Shown here piece by piece: positions 13,163 to 16,778 of a DNA stretch of 16,778 bases. Position 1 is the stretch's first letter. Every line of letters begins with the position of its first letter. This stretch comes from JBEIJQ01 sp040380145 (lineage in GTDB: Bacteria; Bacteroidota; Bacteroidia; Chitinophagales; Saprospiraceae). The DNA lies in NCBI GenBank assembly GCA_040380145.1, contig JBEIJQ010000067.1, positions 1 to 16,778 of the forward strand, in the 5' to 3' direction. A program made the translations under genes and the position numbers. The notes beneath the pieces were generated by a model. It saw only the letters and a program-made list of their open reading frames with translations, was not told the DNA's origin and made no database searches.

Positions 13163-14830
13163 ATGCGTGAGTTCCTGAACAATCCCCGTCTGTTGTTTTT
13201 GGTGTTCGGCCTCACGGCCATCACCCTGTTCGTGCTCAACGAGGGCGCGCTGTGGGACGAAGACGAGGCCGCCTACGCCGGTTTTGCCCAGACGATGCTC
13301 CGGACGGGCGACTGGACAGTGCCCGATTTTCCGTGGTCGGAGATCCACCGCAAAACGCCCGGGCATTTTTGGGCGGTCGCCGTTTCATTCAAACTGTTCG
13401 GCACCAACGAGTTCGCCCTTCGATTGCCCTCCGTTTTGAGCGTACTGCTGACGATCGGAGGACTGTTTTTTTTCGGAAAAAAAATATGGGGAAAAGAGGT
13501 CGCCCTGGCGGCATCACTGGTATTGTCCACCACCCTACTCCTGCCCCAATTGGGGAAAATTGCTTTTACGGACGCTGGGCTGCTGTTGTTCGAAACCCAC
13601 GCGGCACTGGCCCTGCTGCTTTTTTTGCAAAAACCTTCTTGGAAATGGAACCTCCTGCTGTGGGCCTCTGTGGCGGGCGGGCTGTTGGTGAAAGGTCCCC
13701 CGATCGCCGTGCTGGTAGGCGGTATGTGGCTGCTGCTGGCCGTTTTCCATCCCGAACGCAAGCGCCTGATCGGCACCCATCCGTGGTTGTTCGGCCCCTT
13801 GGCCGCCCTTCCCTTGATCTGGTGGGCATGGGCGTGCACACAGCAGGACGGCGGCCAACTGATCGGTTTCCTGTGGGATTGGTATGTGGCGCGACGGGTA
13901 TCAGGCTCGGTGCTGGGGCAAACGGGCTGGCCGGGATACCACCTGCTGATCCTGCTGGGGAGCTTTCTGCCGTGGATGACCTATCTGCCCGGTGCTTTGG
14001 CCCGATTGGCCACCGGCGTCCGGCGCCGCGACAACTTTGACTTGGAACTTTTCGCTTGGCTGGCCTTCGGGTGGCTGTTTTATGAATGTATGTCCAGCAA
14101 ACTGCCCACCTATTCGCTGGCCGCACAGCCGGCCTTGGCCGTATTGGTGGCGCGACAATTGCTGACCGCCGATCGGCCCGACTACCGTTGGGCGACCTGG
14201 GACCGGGGGGCGGCGGTGTTTTTCCTGCTCCTGTCGCTGGCCCTGGCCATGGCGATCCAAGTCTTCGCCTACCAAAAATTGGGAATGATGGCCGGTATGA
14301 CAAGAACTATCCCCACAACCATGTTGCTGTGGATCAGCGCTTTCATCGCCGTGGTGGGCGTATATATGAACACTCCCCTGCGGTTCCAATTGGCCCACGG
14401 CTCCATGCTGGCCTTTGGCGCGGGCACCTCTTTCCTGCTCTGGCTAAGCGTGATGCCCCTCGTGGAAAAATCGCCGCTCAAAGGCACCAAGTCCGTTGTA
14501 CGATCGGCCGTGCGCGCAGTGGGCGATCCCAAACAAACCACCGGAATGGTTTATTTGAGCGACAACCGCTGGAGGCAGCCGAGTTTGGTCTTTTACCTGC
14601 GCCAACGCTTTCCCGAAAACCATCTGTTCGAACCCGGTCAAGAAGACAGCCTGCGCGCCCGGTTCTTGTCGCCGGAGCCGGCCGTGCTGATCACCGACTC
14701 TTTGATGGCGGGCGATTTGCGAATCCGATTGGAGGCGATGGGCAAAACCCTGCAAGTAGCCGACACGGTTTCGTGGTGGGACAGCGACCACGAGTTGGCG
14801 CCCCACCGTTTTTTTGTCCTGAAAAATTGA
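13163..14830 (+). CDS. GT39/ArnT-like polytopic glycosyltransferase
   Basis: The 555-residue membrane protein has about ten or more hydrophobic segments in its first two thirds and a soluble C-terminal domain. The first periplasmic loop carries LWDEDEAAYAG (acidic residues 32-35), followed by HRKTPGHFW and FTDAGLLLF, the arrangement of PMT/ArnT-type enzymes that use polyprenyl-phosphate sugars on the periplasmic face. The acceptor (lipid A, protein or other) cannot be told. ATG 13163 begins a normal N-terminus just before the first helix. An unusual T8-CGG-A8 tract at 13466-13484 lies in frame and encodes LFFFGKKI; slippage there would break the gene. It is probably cotranscribed with panB and convergent with the acyl-CoA ligase, 7 bases between stops. 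Confidence 0.85.
   Translation: MREFLNNPRLLFLVFGLTAITLFVLNEGALWDEDEAAYAGFAQTMLRTGDWTVPDFPWSEIHRKTPGHFWAVAVSFKLFGTNEFALRLPSVLSVLLTIGGLFFFGKKIWGKEVALAASLVLSTTLLLPQLGKIAFTDAGLLLFETHAALALLLFLQKPSWKWNLLLWASVAGGLLVKGPPIAVLVGGMWLLLAVFHPERKRLIGTHPWLFGPLAALPLIWWAWACTQQDGGQLIGFLWDWYVARRVSGSVLGQTGWPGYHLLILLGSFLPWMTYLPGALARLATGVRRRDNFDLELFAWLAFGWLFYECMSSKLPTYSLAAQPALAVLVARQLLTADRPDYRWATWDRGAAVFFLLLSLALAMAIQVFAYQKLGMMAGMTRTIPTTMLLWISAFIAVVGVYMNTPLRFQLAHGSMLAFGAGTSFLLWLSVMPLVEKSPLKGTKSVVRSAVRAVGDPKQTTGMVYLSDNRWRQPSLVFYLRQRFPENHLFEPGQEDSLRARFLSPEPAVLITDSLMAGDLRIRLEAMGKTLQVADTVSWWDSDHELAPHRFFVLKN
13466..13484 (+). repeat. In-frame T8-CGG-A8 tract inside the GT39-like gene
   Basis: The longest T-run/A-run dyad of the window lies within coding sequence at codons ~102-108. 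The two homopolymers of eight are each possible replication- or transcription-slippage sites. The reading frame is intact in this copy. Confidence 0.75.
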
Positions 14831-14837
14831 ACCCGGG

Positions 14838-16514
14838 TTACTCCCGGAGCGCTCGGCGAAGGATTTTGCCCACCGGTGTTTTGGGCAGTTCGTCCCTAAA
14901 TTCCACGTGTTTGGGAATTTTGTAGCCCGTGAGATTTTCTTTGCAAAAAGCGATGAGCTCCTCGGTGGTCAGGCTTGGATCTCTTTTGACCACAAAAACC
15001 TTGGGGGCTTCTCCGGAATTGGCGTCGGGCACCCCCACGGCGGCCACTTCCAGCACTTTGGGGTGGGCCGCCAACACATCTTCGATCTCGTTGGGATACA
15101 CATTGAAGCCGGAAACGAGGATCATGTCTTTCAAGCGATCGACGATTTTGATGAAACCGTCCCCGTCCATGATGCCCACATCGCCGGTGCGCAACCATTT
15201 TTGTCCATCGGCATCGAAAACGATGGCCAAGGCGGTTTCGTCGGGGCGATTGTAGTAACCCTTCATCACCTGCGGGCCATTGATCTGGATTTCGCCCCGC
15301 TCACCCAAGGGCATTTCCCGCTGGGGGTCGGTTTCCGAGCAGATCCGGACCAAAGTGGAGGGAATGGGGACGCCGATGGTACCTACTCGGCCGCTTCCGT
15401 CAAAAGGATTCGTCGTGGCCACGGGCGAGGATTCGGTCATTCCATAGCCTTCACAGATCGGGGCCCGTTGGGTGATGGAAAGCCATTTGTCCGCCACTGG
15501 TTTCTGTATGGCCATGGCGCCTCCCGAGATCAGTTTCCAAGTGGAAAAATCCAGTTTGGCGAACTCGGGATTGTTGTTCAATGCATTGAACAGCGTGTTC
15601 ACCCCGGTCATCATCGAGATCGGATGGGCGCGCATGTCTTTGAGCAGTGCCTTTTGGTCGCGGGGATTGGGTACAAGCACATTCATGCCGCCGATGCGCA
15701 GCATGCACAGGCAGTTGACCGTGAACGAAAAAATGTGGTACATCGGCAGGGGCGTGAGCATCACCTCGTGGCCTTCCTGTACGATATCCGCCATGCAGCC
15801 GCGCACCTGCAGCATGTTCGCCACCAGGTTGCGGTTGGTCAGTTCGGCCCCTTTGGCCACGCCCGTCGTGCCGCCCGTATATTGGAGCACCACGGTATCG
15901 TCCGGATTGCCCTGTACGCGAGGAAAAGAGCCATTTTTCCCTTTTGCCAGCGCTTCGTTAAAACGAACGGCGGAAGGAAGGTGATAGGCGGGCACCATCT
16001 TTTTCACATGCCTCACCACCAAATTGGTGATCCAACCTTTCAGAGCACCCAACTGGTCGCCGATGCCCGTGACCAAGATGGTCTTGATTCCCGTATCGGG
16101 CAAAATTTTCTCCAAATGAAGGGCAAAATTCTCGGCAATAAGGATAGCCTTGGCTCCGGAATCGTTGAACTGGTGCTTCATTTCGCGCTCCGTGTACAAA
16201 GGGTTCGTGTTGACCACTACGAGGCCCAAACGAAGACACGCGAACAGCGCGATGGGATATTGCAGCAGGTTGGGCAACATGATGGCCATCCGGTCGCCCG
16301 GTCTTAGGCCCGCTTCGTACAAAAAAGCCGCCAACGCATCCGCTTTTTCGCTCGCTTCGCGAAAAGTGATGGTCTTACCCATACAGGCATACCCCGGACG
16401 ATCGGCAAATTTGGCCAACGATTCATCGATCATGTCCACCAATTGCGCATAAGCATCGGGATCTATGTCGGCGGGCATCGCCTTGGGGTAATTTTTCAGC
16501 CAGATTCGTTCCAT
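14838..16514 (-). CDS. fadD: Long-chain fatty acid-CoA ligase
   Basis: The 558-residue ANL-superfamily enzyme activates a fatty acid with ATP to an acyl-AMP and then acyl-CoA. All core motifs are present: the P-loop YTGGTTGVAKG (212-222), EGYGMTES (355-362), the hinge region WLRTGD (440-445) and VDRLKDMILVSGFNVYP (458-474), and the C-terminal catalytic Lys550 in PVGKILRR. Length and order match FadD-type ligases. ATG 16514 is the clear start. It is transcribed alone from a promoter just upstream; no beta-oxidation genes are beside it. Chain-length preference cannot be read from sequence. Confidence 0.92.
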   Translation of the reverse strand: MERIWLKNYPKAMPADIDPDAYAQLVDMIDESLAKFADRPGYACMGKTITFREASEKADALAAFLYEAGLRPGDRMAIMLPNLLQYPIALFACLRLGLVVVNTNPLYTEREMKHQFNDSGAKAILIAENFALHLEKILPDTGIKTILVTGIGDQLGALKGWITNLVVRHVKKMVPAYHLPSAVRFNEALAKGKNGSFPRVQGNPDDTVVLQYTGGTTGVAKGAELTNRNLVANMLQVRGCMADIVQEGHEVMLTPLPMYHIFSFTVNCLCMLRIGGMNVLVPNPRDQKALLKDMRAHPISMMTGVNTLFNALNNNPEFAKLDFSTWKLISGGAMAIQKPVADKWLSITQRAPICEGYGMTESSPVATTNPFDGSGRVGTIGVPIPSTLVRICSETDPQREMPLGERGEIQINGPQVMKGYYNRPDETALAIVFDADGQKWLRTGDVGIMDGDGFIKIVDRLKDMILVSGFNVYPNEIEDVLAAHPKVLEVAAVGVPDANSGEAPKVFVVKRDPSLTTEELIAFCKENLTGYKIPKHVEFRDELPKTPVGKILRRALRE

Positions 16515-16538
16515 GGGGCGGTGTTTTTTTTAGTTGGG

Positions 16539-16570
16539 TAAAAATAGAAAAAAGTGTTCTGTGATGCAAA
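16539..16570 (-). promoter_or_regulatory. Probable fadD promoter, TTTG-N20-TATTTTTA
   Basis: On the minus strand TTTG (16567-16570) is followed by 20 bases and TATTTTTA (16539-16546), one mismatch from TAnnTTTG. The leader would be about 20 bases and contains an A8 run close to the ATG. The spacing is ideal, but the final G of the -7 box is missing. Confidence 0.4.
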
Positions 16571-16580
16571 GCGGCCAAAC

Positions 16581-16620
16581 AAAAAACCCGCCCCGGATCG
16601 AACCAGGGCGGGCTGTTTTT
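16581..16620 (-). terminator. Terminator of the T9SS cargo gene
   Basis: CCCGCCC (16587-16593) pairs with GGGCGGG (16606-16612), with two more G-C pairs inside after one mismatch and a 6-base loop. On the minus strand it is followed by six T residues. It lies 14 bases past the stop of the right-edge gene and separates it from fadD. A T5 run on the other side would also allow it to work on plus, but no gene reads that way. Confidence 0.85.
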
Positions 16621-16633
16621 CAAATAGCAGTTC

Positions 16634-16778
16634 TTACGGCTTGTTGACCACGATCTGCTTGGTGACGATCTCGTCGCCGCCCACGATGCGCACCAGGTAC
16701 ACGCCCTGGGACTGTGCGCCGAGGTCGAAGTTGGCCTGGTTGGCTCCGTTCAGCTGCTCGGAAGCCACCAAACGGCCC
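16634..16778 (-). CDS. C-terminal end of a T9SS-sorted secreted protein (partial)
   Basis: Only the last 47 codons are in the window. They read GRLVASEQLNG...FDLGAQSQGVYLVRIVGG...IVTKQIVVNKP and end at TAA (16634-16636). The pattern of a beta-sandwich with GVYLVRI and a final VTKQIVV strand is the type A C-terminal sorting domain recognised by the type IX secretion system, cleaved as the cargo reaches the surface. The cargo domain itself is off the window, so its function is unknown. A terminator follows directly. Confidence 0.85.
   Translation of the reverse strand, partial: GRLVASEQLNGANQANFDLGAQSQGVYLVRIVGGDEIVTKQIVVNKP

Noticed and set aside
14831..14838. Palindrome ACCCGGGT between the GT39 and fadD stops as a terminator
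   Set aside because: It is only 8 bases with no loop and no T-tract; it is probably incidental.
1..16778. CRISPR, tRNA, rRNA, transposase or phage signatures
   Set aside because: No spaced direct repeats, RNA gene motifs, or mobile-element proteins were seen. The only regular repeats are protein-coding SprB units.

Overview
The window reads as an ordinary chromosomal stretch from a Bacteroidota bacterium, probably a gliding or Saprospiria/Cytophagia-like lineage with moderately high GC. The evidence is a secreted SprB-repeat protein at the left edge, a type IX secretion (T9SS) C-terminal sorting domain at the right edge, the short Bacteroidota form of AMP nucleosidase, Bacteroidota-type -7 boxes (TAnnTTTG) upstream of several genes, and no convincing Shine-Dalgarno sequences. 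No rRNA, tRNA, CRISPR array, insertion sequence or phage gene was seen.

Layout. Bases 1-3010 (minus) hold the N-terminal ~1,003 codons of a large exported protein: signal peptide, a globular N-terminal region, then at least eight tandem ~75-residue SprB repeats, open at the window edge. A 577-base AT-rich divergent intergenic region follows. Next come amn on plus (3588-4358) and, convergent with it across a strong hairpin terminator, a minus-strand run: PAP2 phosphatase, ZIP metal transporter, a small lipoprotein and a WG-repeat exported protein (7698 down to 4462). From a divergent promoter region at 7699-7848 a plus-strand run GT4 glycosyltransferase - GT2 glycosyltransferase - ribH reads to 10818. 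hmgA (minus) and panB - GT39-like glycosyltransferase (plus) diverge from a 324-base gap. A long-chain acyl-CoA ligase (minus) converges on the GT39 gene with 7 bases between stops. The last 145 bases are the end of a T9SS cargo gene with its own terminator.

How it fits together. Three glycosyltransferases and a PAP2 phosphatase suggest envelope polysaccharide or lipid-linked sugar work. amn, ribH, panB, hmgA and fadD are housekeeping or catabolic genes (AMP turnover, riboflavin, pantothenate, Tyr/Phe breakdown, fatty-acid activation) with no evident common pathway. The edge genes are independent T9SS-type surface or secreted proteins.

The most unusual non-coding signal is a recurring short dyad, T5-T8 then 2-4 C/G-bearing bases then A5-A9. 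It appears at least eight times, mostly within about 50 bases upstream of start codons, and in the amn and panB leaders it sits the same distance (11 bases) from a -7-like box. I found no clearly new multi-gene system.
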